NCBI GenBank assembly: GCA_002298925.1
Contig: DBMM01000071.1
Coordinates: 1-64,000, forward strand
Length of the DNA: 64,000 nt
From: Geobacter sp. UBA698
GTDB taxonomy: Bacteria > Desulfobacterota > Desulfuromonadia > Geobacterales > Pseudopelobacteraceae
Direction: 5' to 3'
In this document: positions 43,582-51,754 of the stretch, piece after piece
How the letters are laid out: every line of letters begins with the position of its first letter
Position numbering within the stretch: the stretch's first letter is position 1
Program-made: the position numbers and the translations under genes
The notes under the pieces: generated by a model
Seen by the model: the letters and a program-made list of their open reading frames with translations, nothing else
The model's database searches: none
What the model was told of the DNA's origin: nothing

Positions 43582-43892
43582 CGACCATCCGGCGCAATCC
43601 GAATGTCATGTGGCGTGAGGAGGATCAGGCCCTGGCCGAGGCCCGGGAAGGGCTCGAGCGGGGGGATGATGTCGGTGATGTCGGTACGGCGGTTCTGTTT
43701 TCCGGCGGAACGATGCTTTCGGTTAATTATCTGGGTATGGAAATCTGGAAACTGTGCGACAACATCAGCGTCGATCAGCTCGTGGCTGAACTGTTGACGC
43801 AGTTTGAAGTGGAAGAGGAGCTGCTCAGGCAGGATGTGACGGAATTTATTCAGCAACTGTTACAGAAAGGTTTCATCGAATATGCCGAATGA
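43578..43892 (+). CDS. GeoRSP system PqqD-family protein
   Basis: The product has 104 residues. It has the PqqD/RRE winged-helix pattern: an N-terminal beta pair (TAVLFSGGTMLSVNYLGMEIWKLCD) and C-terminal helices (SVDQLVAELLTQFEVEEELLRQDVTEFIQQLLQKGFIEY). Such domains bind a leader peptide and hand the substrate to a radical SAM/SPASM enzyme. It starts within the preceding stop and overlaps the radical SAM gene by 11 bases. Together with the next two genes it matches the PqqD + rSAM/SPASM + SPASM set that NCBI annotation calls GeoRSP. No cognate leader is visible in the run. Confidence 0.88.
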   Translation: MTTIRRNPNVMWREEDQALAEAREGLERGDDVGDVGTAVLFSGGTMLSVNYLGMEIWKLCDNISVDQLVAELLTQFEVEEELLRQDVTEFIQQLLQKGFIEYAE

Positions 43893-44898
43893 CGCCATGC
43901 CCCAACTGCAGGCTCCGCTGACCATCAACTGGGCCATCAACAACAGCTGCAACTTTGCCTGCAGTCATTGCTACAGCCGGGAAGACACCCATGAAGAATT
44001 GGCGCGGGACGTGCTCTACGCCTGTCTGGAAAAGGTGTCCAAAGCCGGCGTGTTTTCCATCAACTTCGGTGGCGGAGAACCGCTGCTCCATCCCCATCTG
44101 CTGGAAATTGCCTCTTTTGCCAGCGGTTTGGGGCTGCGCGTCTCCATGAACAGCAACGGCTGGCTGATCGACCATGACAAGGCGGCTGCGCTCAAACAGG
44201 CCGGATTCAGCAAGGTCGGCATCAGCGTTGACAGCCATCTGCCCGATGTGCATGACAGCTTTCGCGGCGTGGCCGGCAGCCACGCCCGGGCACTGTCCGC
44301 TCTCGCGCATTTGAAGTTGGTCGGCATTGTCACTTCCATCTCCACGGTCATCTGCCGCATCAACAGTACGACTATAGACGAACTGGTGGCCCTGGCACAG
44401 CACAGTAAAGTCGGACAGCTCAATTTTCATAATTTCAAATGTTCCGGTCTCGGCATGGCCAACAAGGATTCCCTTGATCTGTCGCCAGAGGAGTGGAAGG
44501 ATTTTTATCGCGGCGCCATCGCTGCCAAGCATAGCGTAAAAGGGCTGGATATCTCGCTGGATGATCCGATCATTGCCCTGCTGGATGCCCGTGATGCCGG
44601 CAGTCTGGTCAAGGGCAGCGTCTGTGGCAAGCTTTCACTGAACATCAAAGCTAACGGCGATATGACCCCCTGCGGTTTCATACCGATCGTGATCGGCAAT
44701 ATCGTCCGTGATGACCTGCGCCAGGTTTGGAAAGAGTCGGCCGTACTGGAAAAGATGCGCAACAAACAGCCGACCGGAAAATGCAGTGGCTGCAGCAAGT
44801 ACGAAGACTGCCTGGGGGGGTGCACCGCCCGGGCCCTGGCTCTGACCGGTGATATGAACAGTCCCGACCCGCACTGCTGGGGCAGTGAGCCATCCTGA
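43882..44898 (+). CDS. GeoRSP system radical SAM/SPASM protein
   Basis: The product has 338 residues. The AdoMet cluster motif SCNFACSHC gives C23, C27 and C30. GGGEPLLHP is the SAM-binding GGE motif. The C-terminal SPASM domain has the expected cysteines (VCGKLSLNIKANGDMTPCGF, then CSGCSKYEDCLGGCTARAL and PHCW) for two auxiliary 4Fe-4S clusters. Relatives (PqqE, AnSME, heme-tailoring proteins) modify peptides or cofactors by radical chemistry. Here the PqqD partner is immediately upstream and the SPASM-only partner 60 bases downstream. The substrate is unknown. Confidence 0.92.
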   Translation: MPNDAMPQLQAPLTINWAINNSCNFACSHCYSREDTHEELARDVLYACLEKVSKAGVFSINFGGGEPLLHPHLLEIASFASGLGLRVSMNSNGWLIDHDKAAALKQAGFSKVGISVDSHLPDVHDSFRGVAGSHARALSALAHLKLVGIVTSISTVICRINSTTIDELVALAQHSKVGQLNFHNFKCSGLGMANKDSLDLSPEEWKDFYRGAIAAKHSVKGLDISLDDPIIALLDARDAGSLVKGSVCGKLSLNIKANGDMTPCGFIPIVIGNIVRDDLRQVWKESAVLEKMRNKQPTGKCSGCSKYEDCLGGCTARALALTGDMNSPDPHCWGSEPS

Positions 44899-44958
44899 CG
44901 ACGATGGCTGCTCTTCGCATGCCTTTAATGTCGAAGGTTTGTTTTTGAGGTGGATCCC

Positions 44959-45822
44959 ATGGAACTGGCTGCGCCTATAACGGTTTTCTGGGACCTCGCT
45001 CCTGCTGTTGCCGCCGGAGGCCAGCTTGATCGGATTTGCGACGAGATCATTGCCTGTCGTCCGCTCATGCTGCAGTTGAATGATCCATCGCCGCAGATGG
45101 GGGAGGGGACTCGCATGATTCTGAAGCGGCTCGCCAACGAACCGGTGTCGGTTTTCTTGACCATCACCCCAGCCTGTCTGCAAACACTTGGTATAACAGC
45201 TGTCAGCGACCTTGACGTCAGGGAACTGTTACTGGCTGCAGAGCAACCTGGAGATGTTTCAGATGCTCCTGCCGTGACAGGGCTGGGCGTATCCTGTGCG
45301 GTAACCCGTGAAAACTGGCGCACGCTCCCGGATGTTGTTTGTGTCTGCCGGGAACGGGGTTTTCTGCATCTGGTGTTCCCCATGCAGCGTCTCTATCATG
45401 GTGAAGTGCCGTTTCTACTCTCCAGATACGAACAGATTGATCTTGAGCATGTCATGGCCGCAGCCGGCGGCACTCAGGGGGTTAATCTCACCATCCACGA
45501 TCCGTTTCTGTGGCGGGCCTTCAATCCGGGAGTGCCATTTCCCCAGGGAGGCTGTCAGGCTGGCAACACCATGATAGCAATTTCATCCGAGGGCGGGGTA
45601 TATCCCTGTCCCACTCTACCCCAAATGCTCGGCAATCTGGGCACAACGTCATTGAAGCAGATCATAACATCTCCGTCCAAAAAAGAGTTCAGACGCAGCT
45701 TGCTGGATTTTCCAACCGCCTGCCGGCAATGCCATCAGCTTGACGAATGCCGGGGGGGGTGCCGGGGAAGAGCCTTTGTCATGCATGGTTCACTTGACGG
45801 AATAGACCCGGCCTGTCAATAA
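44959..45822 (+). CDS. GeoRSP system SPASM-domain protein without a radical SAM cluster motif
   Basis: The product has 287 residues from ATG 44959 with GAGGTGG upstream. The first 190 residues look like a radical SAM barrel remnant but lack any CxxxCxxC; the start reads ITVFWDLAPA where the cluster loop should be. The C-terminal SPASM part is intact (GCQAGNTMIAISSEGGVYPCPTLPQM, CRQCHQLDECRGGCRGRAF, ACQ). It may be a scaffold or electron-transfer partner of the preceding enzyme. The 60-base gap contains only a 14-codon ORF without RBS. Confidence 0.87.
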   Translation: MELAAPITVFWDLAPAVAAGGQLDRICDEIIACRPLMLQLNDPSPQMGEGTRMILKRLANEPVSVFLTITPACLQTLGITAVSDLDVRELLLAAEQPGDVSDAPAVTGLGVSCAVTRENWRTLPDVVCVCRERGFLHLVFPMQRLYHGEVPFLLSRYEQIDLEHVMAAAGGTQGVNLTIHDPFLWRAFNPGVPFPQGGCQAGNTMIAISSEGGVYPCPTLPQMLGNLGTTSLKQIITSPSKKEFRRSLLDFPTACRQCHQLDECRGGCRGRAFVMHGSLDGIDPACQ

Positions 45823-45869
45823 CAGGACGTAATAAACCTTCTATATTAATCAGACACAGGAAAACAATT

Positions 45870-46775
45870 ATGTCTTCATTTCGGATGGTTCGCCTGTTTA
45901 CGACTGTATTGGTGCTCGGCCTGATCTTTGGCTGCAAGAGCGAAGGCAAGCGACAGGTTGTCAAGATCGGCTACATGCTCTGCAACAGCGAACAGGAGAC
46001 TACCCAGCGTTTCCTGCCCCTGACCCGCTATCTGTCGGACAAGGTGGGAGTTGACTTTGTGATGGTGCCGGTGGATACCCATGATTTCGAGAAGCGCTTC
46101 AAGGCCGGAGAATTCGCTTTTACCCATTCCAACTCGATTCTTTACGTGATTCTCCATGAAAATGAAGCCCTGCAACTGCTCGCCGCTGAAAAGCGGGGCA
46201 AGTTTGGCTCGCGCACGGCCGGTGCCATAATCGCCCGCAAGGGGAGTGGTATCGAGAAACTGGCTGATATCCGTGGAAAACGGATGGCATTCGGACCGAT
46301 GCTGGCCCCGACCGGCTACCTGGCGGAGTACGATCTGATGCTGTCTGCCGGCATCAATCCCGAGAATGACCTGGCTCATTACACGATTCCTACCGGTTCC
46401 TACAAACATGAAAAGCTGATCTATGGTGTCCTATACGGCATGTATGATGTGGCCGCCGCCCCGGTCATGGATCTGGAAACCATGGCCAGGGAGGGAAAGA
46501 TAACATCCGATGATTTTGTTGTTCTTGCCCAGAGCAAGCCGATTCCCTACTGCACCTTTGGTGTGGCCAAGGGAACCGACCCGGCCTTGGTCAAAAAGGT
46601 CAAAGATGCGTTGCTTGCGCTGAAAGCCTCGGATACAGCCATGGTTGACGGAGAACAGCTCAAGGTCATGAAGGCGGCCTGGATCGATGGCTACGAAGAA
46701 TTGCTGGAAAGTGATTACGACCCGATCAGGGAGATGGCCAAGCGGGTCAATATGCCGCCTTATCAGAAATACTGA
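45870..46775 (+). CDS. PhnD-like orphan substrate-binding lipoprotein
   Basis: The product has 301 residues. AGGA precedes the ATG. A lipobox-like GLIFGC places the lipid Cys near residue 22. The mature part matches the phosphate/phosphite/phosphonate binding-protein group (VKIGYMLCNSEQETTQRFLPLTRYL, FKAGEFAFTHSNSILYVI, LADIRGKRMAFGPMLAPTGYL). No permease or ATPase is adjacent; instead a single-helix protein and YedE follow. The ligand is unknown: oxyanions of P, Se or S are all possible for the family. Confidence 0.82.
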   Translation: MSSFRMVRLFTTVLVLGLIFGCKSEGKRQVVKIGYMLCNSEQETTQRFLPLTRYLSDKVGVDFVMVPVDTHDFEKRFKAGEFAFTHSNSILYVILHENEALQLLAAEKRGKFGSRTAGAIIARKGSGIEKLADIRGKRMAFGPMLAPTGYLAEYDLMLSAGINPENDLAHYTIPTGSYKHEKLIYGVLYGMYDVAAAPVMDLETMAREGKITSDDFVVLAQSKPIPYCTFGVAKGTDPALVKKVKDALLALKASDTAMVDGEQLKVMKAAWIDGYEELLESDYDPIREMAKRVNMPPYQKY

Positions 46776-46783
46776 GAGTACCT

Positions 46784-47326
46784 ATGTTCAAGGATCTCTT
46801 TGACAAGCTGTGCTGGTCACTTCTGACAGCCTCGATTGTATCCCTGGCGGTTCTGCTGCTCATCAACAGCGGTGCCAATGGCGATAAACGCGATGCCGCT
46901 CTTGACAAGTCGTTTGAGCGTGAGATGGCGTACCGTGCCCGCGTCGAGCTGATCCGCAAGATCTATGAGCCGGTGGAGCTTTTGCACAAGCAGGGCAACA
47001 ACCAGTCCGCCCTTCTCAAGCTGGACGAACTGATCAGAAAGTACCCCGGCGAGGGCCATGGCTACATCCTGCAGGGGCAGATTTTGTGGGAGATGGGGGC
47101 TATGAATGAAGCGGCTGCCTCCCTTGTGGAAGGGGTCAAACTGAACGGGGATTATGTGGACGACAAGAGTCCCCTTTCGCGGCGCGACTTGATCCAACGG
47201 CTCGTGACTGAAGGGCTCAAGGATGCCGGTGTGCGGGTGGCCGCCAATCCTGGCAACAAAACGCTGGAGGCTTCGCTGCAGAAGTTCAATTATCTCAAGA
47301 GCCGTCTGGCCGGGGGATGCGAGTAA
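46784..47326 (+). CDS. Membrane-anchored TPR-like protein
   Basis: The product has 180 residues. One membrane helix lies at about 10-28 (WSLLTASIVSLAVLLLINSG), followed by a helical domain with TPR character (KQGNNQSALLKLDELIRKYPGEGHGYILQGQILWEMGAMNEAA). It lies 8 bases after the PhnD-like gene and directly abuts yedE. It probably bridges the binding protein and membrane partners. The function is unknown. Confidence 0.72.
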   Translation: MFKDLFDKLCWSLLTASIVSLAVLLLINSGANGDKRDAALDKSFEREMAYRARVELIRKIYEPVELLHKQGNNQSALLKLDELIRKYPGEGHGYILQGQILWEMGAMNEAAASLVEGVKLNGDYVDDKSPLSRRDLIQRLVTEGLKDAGVRVAANPGNKTLEASLQKFNYLKSRLAGGCE

Positions 47327-48391
47327 ATGGTGCGCAGTCGTGAATTCTGGATAATGATTGTTTCTGCTGCCGCCCTCGGCGTTTTGGGGGTGTTGCTGTC
47401 GGTCTGGGGAAACCCTGAAAATTCGGGAATCTGCGTATCCTGTTTCATCGAGAACAGTGCCGGCGCGCTCGGCTTTCACGATAACCGCAATATGCAGTAC
47501 CTGCGACCGGAGCTGATCGGTTTTGTGCTGGGTTCTACGGCCAGCGCCCTTGCTTGTCGCGATTTTCAGTCCCGTGGAGGAAGCTCACCGCTGGCGCGTC
47601 TCTTTCTGGGGATTTTCCTGATATTCGGCTGCGCTGTTTTTATCGGCTGTCCGATCAAGCTGTTTCTGCGTCTCACTGCCGGCGATCTTACGGCTGTGGC
47701 TGGTGTTGCCGGTCTGTTGTTGGGGGTCTGGTCCGGTCTCAGGGGGCTGGCCAACGGTGTTGAGCTTGTCAAGCAGCGCAGCGGCGCCGCCAGCGGCGGA
47801 CATCTGATGCCGGCTTTGTTTGTGCTGCTACTGCTGTTTTTTGTGGCCCGCCCCGGCTTTCTGCTGTTTTCCACCAAGGGCGGTGCTGCCCAGCATGCCC
47901 CCTGGCTGATCGCGCTAACAACCGGAGTTGGGCTTGGGGCCCTAGCCCAGCGCACCCGCTTCTGTATTACCGGCAGCATCAGGAATACGTTTCTGATGGG
48001 ACTCAGGGTGCCGGCCCTGTGGGGGCTGTTGGCCTTTGTGGTGGCCGCGCTGGCTTTGAATATCGCCACGGGCAGATTCCATCCCGGCCTGTACGGTCAA
48101 CCCGGCGCCCATCTGGATTATCTCTGGAGTTTTCTCGGCATGGGCCTGGTCGGCTGGATTTCCGTCCTGATCGGCGGCTGTCCGTTCCGGCAGATGATCA
48201 AGGCCGGTGAAGGGGACGCGGACGCGGGGTTGGTAGTGGTAGGGATGTTCATTGGCGGCGCACTCTCACAGTCGTGGGGCATCGCTTCAACGGCGGCGGG
48301 AGCATCTCTTTACGGTAAACTATCGATACTGGCTGGCTTTATTTTTGTATTCGCCTGTTGTCTCGTTTTTCGTGAACGGACGACGACCTGA
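47327..48391 (+). CDS. YedE/YeeE-family transporter (putative selenium or sulfur compound)
   Basis: The product has 354 residues with about nine to ten membrane segments. It carries the family cysteines in GCPIKLFLRLTAGD, QRTRFCITGSIRNTFLMG and IGGCPFRQMIKAGEGD. YeeE (TsuA) takes up thiosulfate; YedE relatives are tied to selenium metabolism by gene neighbourhood. Start follows the previous stop with no gap. It is the last gene of the run; a hairpin follows at 48436. No selD or selA lies in the window, so selenium remains a family-based suggestion. Confidence 0.85.
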   Translation: MVRSREFWIMIVSAAALGVLGVLLSVWGNPENSGICVSCFIENSAGALGFHDNRNMQYLRPELIGFVLGSTASALACRDFQSRGGSSPLARLFLGIFLIFGCAVFIGCPIKLFLRLTAGDLTAVAGVAGLLLGVWSGLRGLANGVELVKQRSGAASGGHLMPALFVLLLLFFVARPGFLLFSTKGGAAQHAPWLIALTTGVGLGALAQRTRFCITGSIRNTFLMGLRVPALWGLLAFVVAALALNIATGRFHPGLYGQPGAHLDYLWSFLGMGLVGWISVLIGGCPFRQMIKAGEGDADAGLVVVGMFIGGALSQSWGIASTAAGASLYGKLSILAGFIFVFACCLVFRERTTT

Positions 48392-48435
48392 CCTGTTTCT
48401 CTTCACATTACCATGGTTACATGACCAATATAATT

Positions 48436-48466
48436 ACGGCCGGCGAGAGATTTCTCAGCCGGCCGT
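48436..48466. terminator. Bidirectional terminator between yedE-type gene and ppiC-type gene
   Basis: ACGGCCGGC at 48436-48444 pairs with GCCGGCCGT at 48458-48466, with an inner AGA/TCT match. GATTTT follows on + and TAATTATATT on -. The T tracts are modest. It lies between two convergent genes. Confidence 0.75.
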
Positions 48467-48493
48467 GATTTTGAAGCGATGATACTGTTTCAG

Positions 48494-49513
48494 CTATTTC
48501 AGCAGTATCTCAACCGATGCCTTCTTGCGGTTTTCAGTCAGATACTCGGCAACCGCAGCGGACGTTTTCTGGTTCTTTAGGAACTCGTCTATGCGGGGTT
48601 TGGCGTCTTTGAAGGCGACGGTCTCAGCCTTCTTGTGGTCGATTGCCTTGATGATGTGATAGCCGAACTGGGTTTCGACCACATCGCTCAGCTCACCCGG
48701 CTTGAGGGTGAAAGCAGCCTGCTCAAAAGGCGGGACCATCTGGCCGCGACTGAAGTAGCCCAGGTCGCCCCCCTGCTGGCTGCTGGGGCAGGTCGAGTTG
48801 CCCTTGGCCAAAGCGGCAAAGTCGGCACCGGCTGCCAGGTCCTTGCGCAGCTTGACAGCCTTTTCTTTGGCTTTTTTCTTCTCTTCGTCAGTGGCCTTAG
48901 GGTCGACACCGATCAGGATATGGCTCGCTCTGACGCTTTCTTCCTGTTTGAACTTGTCCTGGTTCTGCTCATAGAACTTTTTGCTGTCTTCCTCGCTGAC
49001 CTTGACCTTGGATGCAATATTCTGCTGGATGAAGGTGGAGATAAGCAGGTCGCGGCGGGTATACTCGCGCAGGTCTGCCTCCGTCATATCCAATTCCTTG
49101 ATGGCTTTTTCGAAATCCTGTTGGTTTGAAAACCTGGTCTTGCCCTGGTTGATTTTATCGTCGACCAACTTTTCGATATCCTTGATCTCCTGCTTTTTGC
49201 CGGCCTGATAGAGCAGTTCGGCTGATATCAGCTGGTTGAGTGCCTGGGTATCGAATTCTTTCTGCCGTTCAGGCGGAACCTGTAGATTCGGCTGGCCCGA
49301 CATGATCACTTTTTGAGCTCTTTTCAGTTCAATGGCGTAGATCGGAGAGCCGTTGACCTTGGCGATGACCTCTTGTGGCGCACTTGCTGCAACAGTGGTC
49401 GCCGGTTTAACCGGCTTGGTTTCCTTTTCAGCCGCGGTTGCAGCTTCGCTGAACGTTAAAAGTGCTGCAATTGCAAGCAATGACGCTTGCGTCAGGTGTT
49501 TATTTGCTGACAT
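48494..49513 (-). CDS. Exported parvulin-type peptidyl-prolyl isomerase
   Basis: The product has 339 residues. AAGGAG lies 8 bases before the ATG. A signal peptide ends near EAATA|AEKET. A SurA-like chaperone N-domain follows (VIAKVNGSPIYAIEL...; NQLISAELLYQAGKK), then a parvulin domain at about 185-285 (RASHILIGVDP, GGDLGYFSRGQMVPPFEQAAF, TQFGYHIIKAIDH). It should help fold exported or outer-membrane proteins, useful for a cell making many secreted cytochromes. It is transcribed alone. Confidence 0.92.
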   Translation of the reverse strand: MSANKHLTQASLLAIAALLTFSEAATAAEKETKPVKPATTVAASAPQEVIAKVNGSPIYAIELKRAQKVIMSGQPNLQVPPERQKEFDTQALNQLISAELLYQAGKKQEIKDIEKLVDDKINQGKTRFSNQQDFEKAIKELDMTEADLREYTRRDLLISTFIQQNIASKVKVSEEDSKKFYEQNQDKFKQEESVRASHILIGVDPKATDEEKKKAKEKAVKLRKDLAAGADFAALAKGNSTCPSSQQGGDLGYFSRGQMVPPFEQAAFTLKPGELSDVVETQFGYHIIKAIDHKKAETVAFKDAKPRIDEFLKNQKTSAAVAEYLTENRKKASVEILLK

Positions 49514-49587
49514 TGCGATCTCCTTTGATGGTGTAAATTGGCAATTTTATAGCATACTCCGGAGACCATGGAAAGCTAAACATAGTT

Positions 49588-49616
49588 TTGACTTTTAGGC
49601 CTGTTTACGATACATT
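49588..49616 (+). promoter_or_regulatory. Sigma-70-like promoter for the response-regulator gene
   Basis: TTGACT at 49588-49593 and TACATT at 49611-49616 are 17 bases apart, about 80 bases before the start at 49697. Confidence 0.55.
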
Positions 49617-49696
49617 TTGCGCTCTGAATGGTACCTATCAATCACGGCAAAATTCACGATCTGCCTGATTGTTTCAGAATGAGGAGGATACCTAGG

Positions 49697-50056
49697 ATGA
49701 AAAAGGTTCTGGTTGTTGACGATAGTCTGTCCGTGGCACGCCAACTGGAAAAGATTATCAATGAATCAGGCGACTTCAGCTGCGTTGGTCATGCCAAGAA
49801 CGGGGCAGAGGCGATCAAGATGAACCATTCGGATAATCCCGACATCATCTGCATGGATATGAATATGCCCGGCATGGACGGTCTGACCGCTCTGCGCAGC
49901 CTGGCGGTGCTGGATAAGGATGTTAAGGTGGTCATGGTCACATCGCTGGGCGGAGTGGGCGACAAGTTCACCGAGGCGCTCAAGCTGGGGGCAAAAAATG
50001 TCATTTCCAAGCCGTTCGAGGCTGACAATGTTTTGCGCATCCTGAGGGAACTCTGA
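49697..50056 (+). CDS. CheY-like single-domain response regulator
   Basis: The product has 119 residues. GAGGAGG lies about 10 bases before ATG 49697. The acidic pocket D8/D9, phospho-acceptor D54 (CMDMNMPGMDG), the Thr in VMVTS and the Lys in VISKPFE are all present. There is no output domain, so it acts by protein contact. The next gene encodes a CheX-like phosphatase domain, a natural partner. Confidence 0.93.
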   Translation: MKKVLVVDDSLSVARQLEKIINESGDFSCVGHAKNGAEAIKMNHSDNPDIICMDMNMPGMDGLTALRSLAVLDKDVKVVMVTSLGGVGDKFTEALKLGAKNVISKPFEADNVLRILREL

Positions 50057-50093
50057 CCTTTTCAAGATAATCACGATAATAAGGGGAGCAATG

Positions 50094-50960
50094 ATGGCTG
50101 TTAAATTCTTCGGGCAGTTTCTGGTGGAGCAGGGGAGCGTTTCGCGCGAAGCTCTGCTCAAGGCAATAGAGCTCCAGGAACAGAAAAACCTTAAACTGGG
50201 CGAGATGGCCGTTGAGATGGGGTATGTTACCCAGACCGATATTGACCGTGCCCACAATGCACAGCTTTCCAAGGACCTGAAGCTGGGGGACATGCTGGTG
50301 GAGATGGGGATTCTGACCCTTGAACAACTCAACGAGGTCATTACCCGTCAGAAGAATACCCACCTCTACATCGGTGAGGCCCTGGTGCTGGTCAATGCCC
50401 TGACCAGCAGCCAGCTGCAGCAGCAGCTGGAGGCGTTCAAGGCTGACCAGGCCCAGTATGTTTCCGACCTGATCGATCTGCCCGACGGCATTGCCAATGC
50501 CGCTGCCTGGGAGATGACTGCCGACTTGACCTACAAGATGATCACCCGCGTACTGGGTCTGCAGTTCCGTCCGGGAAAATGTCGTACCATCACCACCATC
50601 GACAGCAACTTCATGATGGCTGCCATGGATTTCAGTGGCGATCTAGAGGCGCGTTACATCATATCCGTGTCCGCGGGACTGCAGAAGACGGTTGCCAAGG
50701 CTATTCTGCGTGAGGAAAACGTTGATAATGAACCGGTCGAGGTGCTGGAAGACACAGTCATGGAGTTTGTCAACGTGGTCTGCGGCAACGTGGCCGCCAA
50801 GGCATCCCAGACGGGCAGAATTTTGAATATCAATCCGCCGGTATCCATCCATCCGCCTGCAGCCGGCGTTGCGGTGCCCGCTGGGCACACTGGTCTCTGC
50901 TTTCCCATTCATGTGGGCGATGGGGAGAAGCTGGAACTGATCCTGCTGATCCACAACTGA
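50094..50960 (+). CDS. CheX-like phosphatase-domain protein with N-terminal repeats
   Basis: The product has 288 residues. GGAG lies 5 bases before ATG 50094 (ATG 50091 is adjacent). Residues 1-115 hold three copies of a helical repeat (FLVEQGSVSREALLKAIELQEQ; MAVEMGYVTQTDIDRAHNAQL; MLVEMGILTLEQLNEVITRQK) like those at the start of type II/IV secretion ATPases. The remainder matches the CheX fold (YKMITRVLGLQF..., VMEFVNVVCGNVAAKASQ), where the E-x-x-N-type helix supplies phosphatase residues. It likely dephosphorylates the CheY-like protein encoded 37 bases upstream. Confidence 0.85.
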   Translation: MAVKFFGQFLVEQGSVSREALLKAIELQEQKNLKLGEMAVEMGYVTQTDIDRAHNAQLSKDLKLGDMLVEMGILTLEQLNEVITRQKNTHLYIGEALVLVNALTSSQLQQQLEAFKADQAQYVSDLIDLPDGIANAAAWEMTADLTYKMITRVLGLQFRPGKCRTITTIDSNFMMAAMDFSGDLEARYIISVSAGLQKTVAKAILREENVDNEPVEVLEDTVMEFVNVVCGNVAAKASQTGRILNINPPVSIHPPAAGVAVPAGHTGLCFPIHVGDGEKLELILLIHN

Positions 50961-50986
50961 GCTGGTGTTGGTAAATAGGTACGATG

Positions 50987-51015
50987 AAGGGGTGCTCTAA
51001 ACGGCGCCCCTTTTT
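50987..51015. terminator. Bidirectional terminator
   Basis: AAGGGGTGC at 50987-50995 pairs (one G-U) with GCGCCCCTT at 51004-51012, followed by T residues on +. It separates the convergent CheX-like and TrmN6-like genes. Confidence 0.8.
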
Positions 51016-51019
51016 GTTA

Positions 51020-51754
51020 TTATGATTCATCTCCCAGTATGGATCGCGCCTCCGGGGTGTACTCTCCGTTGTTATCGTAAATGATCAGCGGCGGGAGTAC
51101 TGTTGATGCACTCCTGCGCCCTTTGGCCAGTTCCGCCAGAAATATCCTGGCGGGAGCCGCCAGTGTGCCATGCACCATGCGCAGTCGCAGCAGAGAAAGC
51201 TTGAGCTCCGCTGCAGTGTGAATGAACTCGGCCAGACGATCTGGGTGATGGACGAAGCAGATTCGGCCGGAGGGCTTGACCAGATATTTGGCTGCCGACA
51301 GAAAGTCGGCCAGGCCGGCGGTGGTCTCATGGCGGGCCGCATCCCGTCCGGCTTTCGGGCTGATTTTTCCGCTGTTGGCGGTGCGGAAAGGGGGGTTGGC
51401 CATCACCGTATCGAAGCTGGAGACCGGGAACAATGCTCGGGCAGAGATTACGTCGGCGGCAATCATCTCGATTCTTTCCGCCAAACCGTTGCTGGCCGCA
51501 TTCTCCCGGGCGATTGCGGCCATGTCTGGATTGCTGTCCAGCCCCACGGCCGTTGTTTGTTGGAAACGTCGGCAGAGGATCAACGGGATGATGCCGCTGC
51601 CGGTCCCCAGATCGATTATTCGGGCGTTTTCATTGCAGATGACAAAGTCGGCCAGCAGCAGCGGGTCGAGGGAAAAACGGTAACCATGGGCCGGTTGGGC
51701 CAGCTTCAACCCGAAACGCCTCAGTTGATCAAGGGTGACCTGCTCACCCCTCAC
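51020..51754 (-). CDS. TrmN6-like tRNA1(Val) adenine-N6 methyltransferase
   Basis: The product has 244 residues from a GTG start preceded by GAGG. Motif I is IIDLGTGSGIIPLIL and the catalytic motif is NPPF (120-123), the mark of amino-group N6 methylation. Length and the YRFSLDPLLLADF start match TrmN6/YfiC. The start overlaps the end of the YfhO gene by 11 bases, so it is coupled to the polysaccharide cluster although its function is unrelated. Confidence 0.88.
   Translation of the reverse strand: MRGEQVTLDQLRRFGLKLAQPAHGYRFSLDPLLLADFVICNENARIIDLGTGSGIIPLILCRRFQQTTAVGLDSNPDMAAIARENAASNGLAERIEMIAADVISARALFPVSSFDTVMANPPFRTANSGKISPKAGRDAARHETTAGLADFLSAAKYLVKPSGRICFVHHPDRLAEFIHTAAELKLSLLRLRMVHGTLAAPARIFLAELAKGRRSASTVLPPLIIYDNNGEYTPEARSILGDES

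Noticed and set aside
44904..44948. 14-codon ORF between the radical SAM/SPASM and SPASM-only genes, considered as a precursor peptide
   Set aside because: There is no Shine-Dalgarno, and it lacks leader- or core-like features.
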